Positions 1-8,334 of a stretch of DNA of 64,000 nt are shown in pieces. This stretch comes from a bacterium (lineage in GTDB: Bacteria; Zhuqueibacterota; QNDG01; JAFGCO01). The notes under the pieces are model-generated. The model was given only the letters and a program-made list of their open reading frames with translations. It did not search any database and was not told the DNA's origin. The stretch is from contig JAFGCO010000007.1 of assembly GCA_016932575.1 (NCBI GenBank), forward strand, positions 1 to 64,000. Reading direction: 5' to 3'. Every line of letters starts with the position of its first letter. Position 1 is the stretch's first letter. Made by a program: the position numbers and the translations under genes.

Positions 1-125
1 GATTGCTTATGTCTTTGAATATATTCTTTTAGCGCAATTGTGACAGCCGCCTTTTTTGTTTTATGACGACCCACTGTTTTTGCTTCTTCGATAAGTGAAT
101 CATCAATTGCCAAATTTGTCGCCAT
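1..125 (-). CDS. VapB-like type II antitoxin (partial, N-terminal part)
   Basis: An open frame on the minus strand starts at ATG 123-125 and runs off the left edge. The first 41 codons read MATNLAIDDSLIEEAKTVGR and then HKTKKAAVTIALKEYIQRH. This matches the N-terminal pattern of VapB-type antitoxins (MATNL-ID--LI-EA, HKTKKEAV). In that family this part forms a small DNA-binding domain, and the missing C-terminus would bind a PIN-domain toxin, expected just outside the window. A strong AAGGAG ribosome site (RC of 133-138) precedes the start, and a perfect palindrome lies upstream, fitting autoregulation. The family call rests on the N-terminus only; the toxin is not visible. Confidence 0.75.
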   Translation of the reverse strand, partial: MATNLAIDDSLIEEAKTVGRHKTKKAAVTIALKEYIQRHKQ

Positions 126-143
126 TTTTAATCTCCTTGAAAT

Positions 144-165
144 ATTGTGTAATAAGTTACACAAT
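144..165. promoter_or_regulatory. Palindromic operator upstream of the antitoxin gene
   Basis: Two perfect 9-base arms, ATTGTGTAA (144-152) and TTACACAAT (157-165), flank the spacer TAAG. A third related half-site, TGTGTTAA, follows at about 170-177. The site begins 19 bases upstream of the antitoxin start. VapB-family antitoxins bind palindromes at their own promoters, so this is probably the autoregulatory operator. Binding is inferred. Confidence 0.6.
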
Positions 166-310
166 TAAATGTGTTAAATCAAGAAAAAAAACCCGCATTC
201 TGGCCACACCCGAAAATTCCGGATCCGCAAATAAGCAGAAACACCCGGAGAAAAGCATCTGCATTTGCTGGAATAATTAATGGGGAATATGAAGCGATTA
301 ACCGGGTACA

Positions 311-343
311 GACCTTGCGAAGGTCAGAGACCTTCGCAAGGTC
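311..343. repeat. 33-bp perfect inverted repeat (REP-like hairpin)
   Basis: Arms GACCTTGCGAAGGTC (311-325) and GACCTTCGCAAGGTC (329-343) are exact reverse complements separated by AGA. Each arm is itself nearly palindromic. There is no U-tract, so a simple terminator is unlikely. It resembles extragenic palindromic repeats, but no second full copy was found in this window. Confidence 0.7.
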
Positions 344-563
344 ATCTATGCATTATGACTCGGATAAAGAGTGTATATGTTTAATTGAATAAGGACTTAT
401 GTAGATGTATGATGAATGATATCGATAATACCAGCTAAAGAAACCACAATTTTTCAAATCTCAATCTGCGCATAGAAATTATCACGCAGTTGCAGAACCT
501 TCCCTTTTCTCAAAGCCTGCCCTTCGGGCTTTGATCCGGGAGGGAATCCGCTCATCCACCTGG

Positions 564-588
564 ATCCCGGCCTGAAAATCGCCGGGAT
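564..588. repeat. GC-rich extragenic hairpin
   Basis: Arms ATCCCGGC (564-571) and GCCGGGAT (581-588) are exact inverses around a 9-base loop. A smaller hairpin, CAAAGCC/GGCTTTG, lies just upstream near 511-533. Both lie between genes and look like parts of a repetitive extragenic element. Confidence 0.5.
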
Positions 589-666
589 GACAAAAATTCA
601 GTAACTTCATCAATCCTTCAACAATCCCCCTGAATCCCCCTTTGAAAAAGAGGGACTTTCCGGCTT

Positions 667-1164
667 TCAGCGGTGTTCACTTTTCGGCAACCGGAACATC
701 AGAATAAATTTCACTGTCCAGTAAACGGTCAATCCCAAAAACAAGAACAAAGCAATCAAAAACCTGGATTCATCCAGGCGGACGGGGGGATTCAGGTTGG
801 CATGCATGGTTAAATGACCGATAAAGCCAAAAAAGAGAAACAGATAAATCCCGTACTCATACATCCCGTTCGAAATTTTCTGCCGGGTGATGTCTCTGTT
901 TTCCTCACGCAGCCAATACTCACGATTGGGCAGGCTGATCCACTTCTGCGGCGTTTTAAAAATAAGCACGGACGAATAGTAAAACATCAGAAACAAAAAC
1001 AGATAAAGCCCCTGCATGACGACAAAGTTGGCGTCCTTGCTCATCCATCCGTTGGGCCGGCCGCCCTTTCCAAAATGTGTGGCGATTTTTTCAGGCAGTA
1101 ATTGCCAAGCGAACACATTCATGAGTGTGACAATCAGAAAAATAAGAATGAAGGTGGATTTCAT
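667..1164 (-). CDS. DUF1648-type integral membrane protein
   Basis: A 165-residue protein with four predicted membrane segments (about residues 3-20, 50-69, 105-121 and 134-156). The stretch after the first helix (LPEKIATHFGKGGRPNGW) matches the DUF1648 signature, where a proline and an -ATHF/W- motif precede a glycine-rich turn. DUF1648 domains occur alone or in SdpI-like immunity proteins; the biochemical role is unknown. A GGGGA ribosome site lies about 7 bases before the ATG. It sits alone between a repeat-rich spacer and an effector-binding protein gene. Confidence 0.6.
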   Translation of the reverse strand: MKSTFILIFLIVTLMNVFAWQLLPEKIATHFGKGGRPNGWMSKDANFVVMQGLYLFLFLMFYYSSVLIFKTPQKWISLPNREYWLREENRDITRQKISNGMYEYGIYLFLFFGFIGHLTMHANLNPPVRLDESRFLIALFLFLGLTVYWTVKFILMFRLPKSEHR

Positions 1165-1353
1165 AAAATGTCCCCGTTTTAATCAATACACTTTCTCGAT
1201 GATTTTTTTTGATTCAAATTTAAGAAATAACTATAAAGAACTCGCGAAAAAGGTGCTAAGTTCAAAAAGATAATTTTCATATAATTATTTATTTGCGTTC
1301 TCTGTGTTACTTTATGGTCTCTAATTTTTATTATAATTCGGCCCTTTGCGTTA

Positions 1354-1929
1354 TCACTTCCTTCGAACCTCTACATACAAATCAATACTGGGATTCCTGG
1401 CCCTGCTTCTTTCATCATGCAGCTCAAAATCACACCCGCCAGAGACATAACCGGATTTGGGCAGCCATAGAGTAAACACATACCGTTTCATACGACCGAT
1501 TTCGAAACCCCATAAAAAGGGCAGCCTGGCCCGAATCGTAAAAATGGCATAGGAACTCCCTGATGGAATCTCAATCCCCTGCAATCCTTCAGGAACCGAA
1601 TTTAAACTCGTGACAACATCACCCATAATATATTCCCAGCTTCTCGTGGACTCATCAAAGTCTCGGCTGTATGCCACAAAAGACCAGGGATCTTTGAGAT
1701 TGGGAATCTCATGATTCTTTTTAAAACTGGCGTATGTTTTTCCCAATCGTGATGCGTCTTTATAGATCTTCTTCATATCCGTCTTAACACCCAGTCCGAT
1801 AAAGAAAATGGGAGATTCAAGAGTGACAATCTTTGGTTCCGCATGATTGATTTTATTGAATGACAAGGGCATACTCATACTCCCAATCCCAGACACAAGA
1901 TGATTTAAAAATGATCGAAATTGTGACAT
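1354..1929 (-). CDS. GyrI-like small-molecule-binding (effector-binding domain) protein
   Basis: A 191-residue protein whose region from about residue 35 to the end resembles the GyrI-like/AraC effector-binding fold: a hydrophobic FFIGLGV strand near the start, a central helix, a WEYIMGDVV segment and a final acidic -FELHDERS--IDLYVEV pattern. Unlike many relatives it has no N-terminal helix-turn-helix, so it is probably a stand-alone ligand-binding protein. Its ATG lies 4 bases after the stop of the upstream propeller gene and has no clear ribosome site, which suggests translational coupling. The ligand cannot be deduced. Confidence 0.6.
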   Translation of the reverse strand: MSQFRSFLNHLVSGIGSMSMPLSFNKINHAEPKIVTLESPIFFIGLGVKTDMKKIYKDASRLGKTYASFKKNHEIPNLKDPWSFVAYSRDFDESTRSWEYIMGDVVTSLNSVPEGLQGIEIPSGSSYAIFTIRARLPFLWGFEIGRMKRYVFTLWLPKSGYVSGGCDFELHDERSRARNPSIDLYVEVRRK

Positions 1930-1933
1930 TTTT

Positions 1934-3220
1934 TTATTTGATCAGCAACATCCTGATCATTTCCGATTGACTCTCTGTATCGAATCGGCAGAGATAGGTA
2001 CCGCTAGCAAGATCACCGGCATCAAATGGCAAGGACCGGAATCCCGCCGGTTGAATACCGTTTACTAAAGTCCTGACACATCTTCCAGATATATCCAACA
2101 CTCTAATCCGGACATATTCACTTTTTGAGATAAAATACGTAACCTGTGTTTCCGGATTGAACGGATTTGGATGATTCGGGTACAATGCACAATCCACGGG
2201 AACAAAAAAATGCATCCCCTGAACATCTGCACTTGCGACTGATGTGGCATAATTCACGATATCCTGATCCGCAAAAACAGCATACCACATTTTATACAAA
2301 TGATCCATCTTGATCACAGACACCGCATGCGCATCATTGAAACAGGCACCGTGATTGCCGCTCCCGCTTATCTTCTGCCAGTGAACGCCATCAGAGGATA
2401 CTGCGTAACCCAGCCCTTCACAAACAGGGCCATATCCATAATACCACATTTCAAATCCATCGGCCGTGGGTAATACGGCGGGCCAGGCCGTTGAGAGCAT
2501 ATCGAAATCATCAGATCCGCCATATTCCAGCACAGCGCCGTTCGGGCCATCACCAAACACTTTTGTCCAATGGATACCGTCTGGAGAAGTGGCATAGGCA
2601 ATCTGATAAGTATTGGTCGCAATATGGATTTGTGAATGCCACATATGATAGACACCATCCTTTTTCAAAACGCAGGGTGTGGGCAGCCCCCATTCCAGCG
2701 ACAATCCGGCCATGGCCAGATCGTACACACTGCCCAGATGGCCGGGACCGAATACTCGAGTCCAGTTTGCACCATCTGTAGACCATGCCAGTCCAATGTT
2801 GTTTTGGGTTGTGTTAATATTAAATCCCCAATACCACATTTTGAAGGTGTCCTGATCCATCATTACCCACCCGTGACCCGCATGAAACTGATCAAACCGG
2901 TTTTCATCACCTGAAGGAGACAATACGGTAGGATCAACCAGGGTCCATTCAATACCGTCCTGGGAAGTGGCATAAGCCATGTGATTCTTCACCACTTCAA
3001 CGGGCCCTGCCATTTCAGTGCGTCCGCTGGTATAAAACATATAATAGACAGATCCGTCGAAAACAACCGAAGGCCTGTGAGTAATGTCCGATCCTGAATC
3101 AAAGGATTCATCAATGACCGGATTATCAGAATAGTTGGTCCAATGGGTTTGTGCCATTAGTCCGTATCCTGCCATCAATATACAAACAGCTAAGGAAAAT
3201 AACCAACGATCTCGCCTCAT
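1934..3220 (-). CDS. Secreted glycosidase-like beta-propeller protein with C-terminal sorting/FlgD-like domain
   Basis: A 428-residue protein with a signal peptide ending near residue 23 (LMAQ). Residues 30-335 contain repeated blades with the pattern S-DG--W and MWY/MFY (for example SQDGIEWT, STDGANWT, SPDGIHWT, SSDGVHW). This is typical of five-bladed propellers related to GH43/GH32/GH130 enzymes. Residues about 345-428 carry the YPNHPNPFNPETQVTY motif and the rest of a T9SS type A or FlgD-Ig-like tail. I see no certain catalytic triad, so it may bind or cleave glycans. The DUF5916 and alpha-galactosidase genes follow on the same strand. Confidence 0.7.
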   Translation of the reverse strand: MRRDRWLFSLAVCILMAGYGLMAQTHWTNYSDNPVIDESFDSGSDITHRPSVVFDGSVYYMFYTSGRTEMAGPVEVVKNHMAYATSQDGIEWTLVDPTVLSPSGDENRFDQFHAGHGWVMMDQDTFKMWYWGFNINTTQNNIGLAWSTDGANWTRVFGPGHLGSVYDLAMAGLSLEWGLPTPCVLKKDGVYHMWHSQIHIATNTYQIAYATSPDGIHWTKVFGDGPNGAVLEYGGSDDFDMLSTAWPAVLPTADGFEMWYYGYGPVCEGLGYAVSSDGVHWQKISGSGNHGACFNDAHAVSVIKMDHLYKMWYAVFADQDIVNYATSVASADVQGMHFFVPVDCALYPNHPNPFNPETQVTYFISKSEYVRIRVLDISGRCVRTLVNGIQPAGFRSLPFDAGDLASGTYLCRFDTESQSEMIRMLLIK

Positions 3221-3311
3221 AATTCAATCCCCCCTGATATGTTATTCATAACCGATCTTTCGTGATATTCTGATGAATAAGCAATATTAATTAACACAAT
3301 GGCAAATTGCA

Positions 3312-3347
3312 ATAAAAAAAGCTGATGTAACATTTCGATCAGCTTCG
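3312..3347 (-). terminator. Rho-independent terminator after the DUF5916 gene
   Basis: On the minus strand an 8-bp perfect stem, AAGCTGAT/ATCAGCTT, is followed by a run of seven U. It lies about 35 bases past the stop of the DUF5916 gene. A second T-rich stretch on the other side means it could also work in the plus direction. Confidence 0.75.
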
Positions 3348-3377
3348 ATAATTTTTTTTAATTTTCATTATTTTCTT

Positions 3378-5999
3378 TTATAATGAAAACCAGTAATTGA
3401 TCTTCATCAGGAATACATTATTCGGATAGATGCTGAACAACTTATGGATGTCACGTTTGAAATGAAATCTGCTGTTGGTCACGGACCGGCTGCGTCCGTG
3501 CGTCCACACCAGATACAGGGTTGATCCGGGGCGGTACTCCCAACGAAGCACCAGGTTGCTGTGAAACTCACGGAAATTGAAATCGGGATTCTCGATTTCA
3601 TAGTCCTCATCCAGATCCATGTCTTCGTCTACATGAATGTCACCTGTTTCAGGATCGACACGGATTTGATCGTCATTTAAAGCGATATAGCGCTCTTTTA
3701 ATTCAGAGGCTCTGGAATTTGTAATGCGCTTGAAATCTGAAAAATGGCCTGCGGAAACAAACGGCTGCCCGTAATACTGAAGGGAAAGATCCGGAGTGAC
3801 GTAATAATTGAATCGCAGCGTGACCTGGAATGTTTTTTGATCGATATAACCGAGAATATATGGTTCTGTATCTGTCCGGCTTTCCACATCCACGTATTGC
3901 CAGGCATCCTGGTTGACTATATATTGTGGACTGACAGAGAAATCGAGATTATCGGAAGCGCGAACATAAACATCGCCCCACGCCGTCCAGTAATTCGATG
4001 TCTTATCGTTCACAAACCCATGGGTCAGCGCCAGACTGTATTGGTAGCGTTTCCGGGAATCGCTGTTTAAATGATAATGCAGGTAGGTGATTTCCGGCAG
4101 CCGCATGCCCGGGCCGCCCCGGAGCAGCCTTGTATCAACCCGATGAACCTCATGTTCGATAAAACCTTGAAGACTCCAGTAATTTTTAAATGTCCACCGC
4201 CCGAAGATTTCGGCCACTGAGCCTAGCCATTCTTGATTGAAATTCCAGTGATTGCTCTGCTGAACAGACCACTCATAACTGGCAAACCGTTTTGAGGGTT
4301 CATTCACCACATAAGCAATTTCTGTTTCCTGTTCGATGATATCTGTCTGACGCAGATATCCCAGATCATTCAGCTCCAGACCCGGCGACCGCCATTCCAG
4401 TTCTTCCTGAAACCGCCAGCGGCCATTGCCGCCCTTGCCGATTTCGAGTTCGCCCCCGAATCCTGACATGGACGTTAATGAAGAATCCACATGGACATGA
4501 TCTGCGTCTTTCCGAAGAAAGTGATGAACGGATGATTCCTGCAGACGTATGATGGCATCTTCATGACCCCGGACATGACTGAAAACACCTTTTGCATTCA
4601 CATAATACGTCCGGCTGCCCCATTGCAGCGTTCCATCGATGCCGCCGGTATAGGCTGCATTGGGCAAAAAATTCAGATAATCCACGTTGATCTGCCGATG
4701 AACCGCAGTGAATATTGCGCCAATGGAATGATTGCCATTGGCAAAGTCCTTCTGCAATCTTCCTACTGTATAGCTGGAGAGCGGTTCAGCCGTTTTTTCC
4801 TGAGTGCTTGAATCACTTTTGATTTTAATCCTTTCCCTTGCAGTGACACTGCTGAGAGCGCTCAATGACCAGCCGTACGCAGTCTTTCCGCTGATCTTGG
4901 CTGCGCTTAAAATTGTTGTGTTGTCCGGCGCATCTGAATATTCATCATCCCGCAGATCGGGCTCATACTGATGAATCCGGCCGATACGGCGGGAATAAAA
5001 CAGGGGTTGTCCGGCCACATCAAAATCCAGAATTTGTCTGCCCTCCATAAAGAAGGGCCGCTTTTCTTCATAAAAGGTTTCAAATGATGTAAGATTGACC
5101 ACGGAAGGATCGGCTTCCACCTGTCCGAAATCCGGATTCAATGTAAAATCCAGATTGAAATTTCCGGACAATCCGATCTTTCCATCCAGCCCCAAGCCCT
5201 GTCCCCATGTTTTACCGGTTTTGGCAAATGGATTTTCCGGATCCGGCTCGAAACGATTCACACTGCCCCTCAGATACGGCAGCAGTTCCACACGCCGCGG
5301 AACAGGGATATCCCGGATGCCTGTCAGCCGGCCGAAACGATGGACCCGGCCCTGGGAATCCAGGGGGATCAGCTGAAATTGCGATTCTTCCATATTCCGC
5401 TGAATCCAGCGCCAGACATGCAGTCCCCACACATGTTCCTCTTTTTCAGCAAAACGAAGCTGATTAAAAGGGATGCGCATTTCCGCTGTCCAGGCGGAAT
5501 CAGTAATGGCTGTCTTGCCGTCCCAGACAGCATCCCAGTTCCGGTCAATATACCAGTTCGCACCGGTATCCATCTGAATTAAATCGATCTTGGTGCCGCC
5601 GGATGTTAAATTGAATTCATACCCGGTCCGGTGATCGTAATAACTGTCAAAGCAAAGGCCCGTGCAGTCACCGGCAAAATCATCCCTGCGGGCAATCCGG
5701 ATATCCATCTGATCCGGCTTGCTGTCATAGGCACGCACAGCCACATACAAATAATGATCATCATACAGAATTTTAAATTCCGTTTTCTGGGAACCTGGTT
5801 TTCCTTCATCGGGCTGCTGCTGGGTGAAATCACCCAGCCACCCATTCCCGGACCAGCAGGCGTCACTCAAATGGCCGTCAATTTTTGGTGGATCGGCAAT
5901 GAGGCGCTTCGCTTCATAGGTGCGTTTGGGAATATCTGCAGAAAAAATCAATGTGCTTAAAAATAAGCATAAATTCATAAACAGATTACTGAATTTCAA
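3378..5999 (-). CDS. DUF5916 outer-membrane protein with N-terminal CBM9-like domain
   Basis: A protein of about 873 residues. After a signal peptide, residues about 25-210 form a CBM9-like sandwich (opening IDGHLSDACW), found in proteins that contact carbohydrates. The remainder, starting with a PYLRG strand and rich in alternating aromatic residues, is the DUF5916 part and probably a beta-barrel. I chose TTG at 5997-5999 because GGAGG lies 5 bases upstream and MKFSNLFMNLCLFLSTLIFS then forms a signal peptide. An ATG 45 bases further upstream lacks a ribosome site. The neighbours are a secreted propeller protein and an alpha-galactosidase, suggesting a role in glycan capture. Confidence 0.75.
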   Translation of the reverse strand: MKFSNLFMNLCLFLSTLIFSADIPKRTYEAKRLIADPPKIDGHLSDACWSGNGWLGDFTQQQPDEGKPGSQKTEFKILYDDHYLYVAVRAYDSKPDQMDIRIARRDDFAGDCTGLCFDSYYDHRTGYEFNLTSGGTKIDLIQMDTGANWYIDRNWDAVWDGKTAITDSAWTAEMRIPFNQLRFAEKEEHVWGLHVWRWIQRNMEESQFQLIPLDSQGRVHRFGRLTGIRDIPVPRRVELLPYLRGSVNRFEPDPENPFAKTGKTWGQGLGLDGKIGLSGNFNLDFTLNPDFGQVEADPSVVNLTSFETFYEEKRPFFMEGRQILDFDVAGQPLFYSRRIGRIHQYEPDLRDDEYSDAPDNTTILSAAKISGKTAYGWSLSALSSVTARERIKIKSDSSTQEKTAEPLSSYTVGRLQKDFANGNHSIGAIFTAVHRQINVDYLNFLPNAAYTGGIDGTLQWGSRTYYVNAKGVFSHVRGHEDAIIRLQESSVHHFLRKDADHVHVDSSLTSMSGFGGELEIGKGGNGRWRFQEELEWRSPGLELNDLGYLRQTDIIEQETEIAYVVNEPSKRFASYEWSVQQSNHWNFNQEWLGSVAEIFGRWTFKNYWSLQGFIEHEVHRVDTRLLRGGPGMRLPEITYLHYHLNSDSRKRYQYSLALTHGFVNDKTSNYWTAWGDVYVRASDNLDFSVSPQYIVNQDAWQYVDVESRTDTEPYILGYIDQKTFQVTLRFNYYVTPDLSLQYYGQPFVSAGHFSDFKRITNSRASELKERYIALNDDQIRVDPETGDIHVDEDMDLDEDYEIENPDFNFREFHSNLVLRWEYRPGSTLYLVWTHGRSRSVTNSRFHFKRDIHKLFSIYPNNVFLMKINYWFSL

Positions 6000-6126
6000 T
6001 AATCCTCCACTATATATAACACATCCATACCGGTAACCGGTCACATAAATGAATTGGATTGGCGCCTTCGGCGGCTGTCTTGTCCGGCAAAATCCTTTGT
6101 CTTGTCTCTGGCCTTAAAACCCCCTA

Positions 6127-6158
6127 CCAGCTTCGCTGGATCCCCCTTATCAGGGGGA
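6127..6158. repeat. Tandem hairpin intergenic repeat
   Basis: CCAGC-TTC-GCTGG (6127-6139) is followed at once by TCCCCCT-TATC-AGGGGGA (6141-6158). Both stems are perfect. A related CCCCCTTT half occurs near 634-656. There is no U-tract, so it looks like a REP-like element. Confidence 0.5.
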
Positions 6159-6404
6159 CATTATCCCTTTATCCCCGTTACATTTATTTTCACTAAAATC
6201 CGAATCCAGCTTATGCTACGACTTGATGACTCTATGACGCACCCTAAAGACTGCAATAAATACGTATACTTATAAATGGATAAATGAGCAGATGGGTTGA
6301 TGTGGCCAATCCCTAATCCAACAAATATACACAGCAGATTTGTTCCTCAGGCGGCGGGGATGATGGGAACACATTTACCTATATACACATTTCTTTACTC
6401 TTGC

Positions 6405-6480
6405 GACTCTATGACCCAATGACTCAAAGACTCAAAATTTCCTCTATATCCCTTATATCCCCAATTTCCCTTCCATGGTC
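6405..6480. repeat. Dispersed GACTC-rich intergenic repeat, copy 1
   Basis: The words CGACTCTATGAC, CAATGACT, ACTCAA and TTTCCTCTAT.TCCCTTAT occur in the same order in the copy at 18169-18253. This copy lies just after the stop of the minus-strand alpha-galactosidase gene. Confidence 0.55.
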
Positions 6481-6488
6481 CTGCCCTC

Positions 6489-7658
6489 TCATCTCAGGGG
6501 TATCATTTTCAGCATAATCACATCATGCGAAGGGATTGTCGCGCTGAAGTGCTTTCGAGTCGTCCCGATATCCTTTTTCTGCCACAGATCCCGGATATGA
6601 TAATCGCCTTTGAGAATCCATACATGCGACCAGTTGATGCGGAGATTCAAGTCATCGTCTCCCGTATTGAAAAAACAGACTGCCCAGGCGCCGTCCGAAA
6701 GCTCTTTGACCCAGATTTCCTTTCCGCGCTGCAGCATAAACTGAACCCCCTGTTTTCCCAGAAGATCCTGATCGACGGCAATGACCTCCTTATTGGTTAA
6801 AATGGTTTTAATATCATCCGTCATGCTGCGCACATCATTACCGGCCATGAGCGGTGCCGCAAGGATAGACCACAGGCTGAACATGGCCCGTGATTCAGCC
6901 AGAGAGAGTCCCGGGTTGCCCACCTCCAGCATGTCCGGATCGTTCCATCCGTCGGGCCCGGCATATTTTTCCAATCCGACCTGAGAAGCCAGGATATATT
7001 TCCATCCCATGGAATAGACTTCCTGGCAGTCATAACAATCTGTTACATCCCCAGTGGTGCGCCATAGATGTCCCACCTCCCTGCCCCACTCCCACGGCTT
7101 GTTATTGCCCCATTCGCACAGGCTGAAAACAACCGGGCGGCCTGCTGCATACAGAGCATCCCGCATGGTTTTGTAGGTTTCTTTGGCATCGGCTGTTCCG
7201 TGATCGCACCAGTCATACTTCAGATAATCCACGCCCCAGGATGCATAGATCCGTGCGTCCTGAAATTCATGACCGCGTCCCCCGGGATAACCGGAGCAGG
7301 TTGTACTGCCCGCACAATTATGAATACCGAATTTAAATCCCTTTTCATGCAGAAAATCACCAAGCGCTTTCATGCCGCCGGGAAACCGTTCCGGATCAGG
7401 TACCAGGTTGCCAAGGCTGTCCCGTTCCATCGATTCCCACCCATCATCGATGACAATATACCGGTATCCGGCGGCCTGCATGCCGCTTTCAATGAGGGCC
7501 TCGGCCATCTCTTTAATCAAGACTTCATCAATGCGCGTTTCAAATGTGTTCCAGCTGTTCCAGCCCATGGGCGGCGTGAGCGCAAGTCCTTCGAATTTCT
7601 GCGCCATAACTTGCAGAACCGGGACGATCAGTATAAAGAAAAGCCCTCTTCCTCTCAC
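6489..7658 (-). CDS. Alpha-galactosidase, glycoside hydrolase family 27
   Basis: A 389-residue secreted enzyme predicted to release terminal alpha-galactose from oligosaccharides or polysaccharides. A signal peptide ends near residue 20 (VMAQ). The GH27 hallmarks are all present: PPMGWNSWNTF (29-39), YIVIDDGW (67-74), YLKYDWCDHG with the presumed nucleophile Asp149, LWRTTGDV with the presumed acid/base Asp204, and DGWNDPDMLEVGN. The C-terminal region from about residue 310 is the usual beta-sandwich. Length fits the family. It is followed on the same strand, after a 489-bp spacer, by the DUF5916 gene. Confidence 0.93.
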   Translation of the reverse strand: MRGRGLFFILIVPVLQVMAQKFEGLALTPPMGWNSWNTFETRIDEVLIKEMAEALIESGMQAAGYRYIVIDDGWESMERDSLGNLVPDPERFPGGMKALGDFLHEKGFKFGIHNCAGSTTCSGYPGGRGHEFQDARIYASWGVDYLKYDWCDHGTADAKETYKTMRDALYAAGRPVVFSLCEWGNNKPWEWGREVGHLWRTTGDVTDCYDCQEVYSMGWKYILASQVGLEKYAGPDGWNDPDMLEVGNPGLSLAESRAMFSLWSILAAPLMAGNDVRSMTDDIKTILTNKEVIAVDQDLLGKQGVQFMLQRGKEIWVKELSDGAWAVCFFNTGDDDLNLRINWSHVWILKGDYHIRDLWQKKDIGTTRKHFSATIPSHDVIMLKMIPLR

Positions 7659-7962
7659 GGATTCCTCCCGCGAAATTGTGAATTATTCTGGATAAATAAG
7701 GTAATAAAATATGAATATGAATCAAAGTCATGAATTGTCATAAAGGATCCCCGGGCAATGGCACTTATTTTGCATATAATGCTTAAATTAAACACGGAAA
7801 TAAACACGTAACCTATGAAAAATCAAGACCGTATCCCATATTTAAATAAACGATGTTTCCTGCTGAACATCTCCGGTATTTTAACAAAATGCACGGATGA
7901 TATTGAACATTGAAATGGTCCATTAAAATAGATTGCAATATAATTATAAGAAAGGGTCATTG
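7659..7962. other. Intergenic region with a sigma-54 promoter and long leader
   Basis: A spacer of 304 bp between the divergent alpha-galactosidase and STAS-like genes. It contains the -24/-12 element at 7759-7774. The predicted leader of about 175 bases holds only a 32-codon frame (7815-7913) without a ribosome site, which I do not call a gene. Confidence 0.6.
7759..7774 (+). promoter_or_regulatory. Sigma-54 (-24/-12) promoter
   Basis: TGGCAC-TTATT-TTGCA matches the sigma-54 consensus TGGCAC-N5-TTGCW exactly, with GG and GC at the required 12-base distance. It reads rightward toward the STAS-like gene; transcription would start near 7785. An enhancer site was not identified. Confidence 0.7.
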
Positions 7963-8325
7963 ATGAAATCCAAGAATCCAATGATTGAGGAATATAAACA
8001 TTCTGGAAAAAATTGCTTAAAATTCACTTTCTCGGGAGTTCTTAAAGAACGGGATGCCAAATCAGCCATTAAAATATGGAAAGATATATTTCATTTAAAA
8101 TCCAATGAAAAATTTATTTTGATATGGGAATGCCTGAATATGAAAGGTTATGATTCTCAATCAAGAATTATATGGCAAAATGCACTCAAAGAGATGAAAC
8201 CGCAGATTCATATTATCTGGCTGATCTCCACCACGAAACTGATCCGGGTCGGCGCTCAGATTATGTCTCTGTTTACCTCCATGAATATTAAAGCTGTCGA
8301 ATCAGAAGATCAAATTGTCATTTAA
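7963..8325 (+). CDS. SpoIIAA/STAS-like small protein
   Basis: A 120-residue soluble protein. The pattern of a short beta-hairpin (LKFTFSGVLKERDA), an amphipathic helix (AIKIWKDIF), a buried strand (KFILIWECLNMKGYD), a second helix and a third strand (IHIIWLIS), ending with a helix, resembles SpoIIAA-like STAS/SEC14-type domains. No conserved phospho-acceptor serine is evident. I chose ATG 7963 because AAAGGG lies 7 bases upstream; an in-frame TTG 10 codons earlier lacks one. The only upstream promoter seen is a sigma-54 site. It converges with the ABC ATPase gene, leaving 9 bp between stops. Function unknown. Confidence 0.5.
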   Translation: MKSKNPMIEEYKHSGKNCLKFTFSGVLKERDAKSAIKIWKDIFHLKSNEKFILIWECLNMKGYDSQSRIIWQNALKEMKPQIHIIWLISTTKLIRVGAQIMSLFTSMNIKAVESEDQIVI

Positions 8326-8334
8326 CTAAAAATT

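Larger units (their letters stand above)
126..666. other. Repeat-bearing intergenic region without a convincing gene
   Basis: This 541-bp spacer holds the antitoxin operator, a 33-bp hairpin (311-343), a second GC-rich hairpin (564-588) and a degenerate CCCCCTTT/AAAGAGGG inverted pair near 634-656. Short open frames here lack ribosome sites and protein-like composition, so I call no gene. Clustered small hairpins suggest REP-like intergenic repeats. Confidence 0.6.
6000..6488. other. Intergenic region made largely of short repeats
   Basis: No credible gene. It contains a double hairpin (6127-6158) and a degenerate repeat rich in GACTC/ATGAC words (6405-6480) that reappears near 18.2 kb. An ACCGGT-A-ACCGGT palindrome lies near 6031-6043, just upstream of the DUF5916 start, and could be a regulator site. 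Confidence 0.55.

Noticed and set aside
7815-7913. 32-codon leader frame in the sigma-54 transcript
   Set aside because: No ribosome site and no protein-like pattern.
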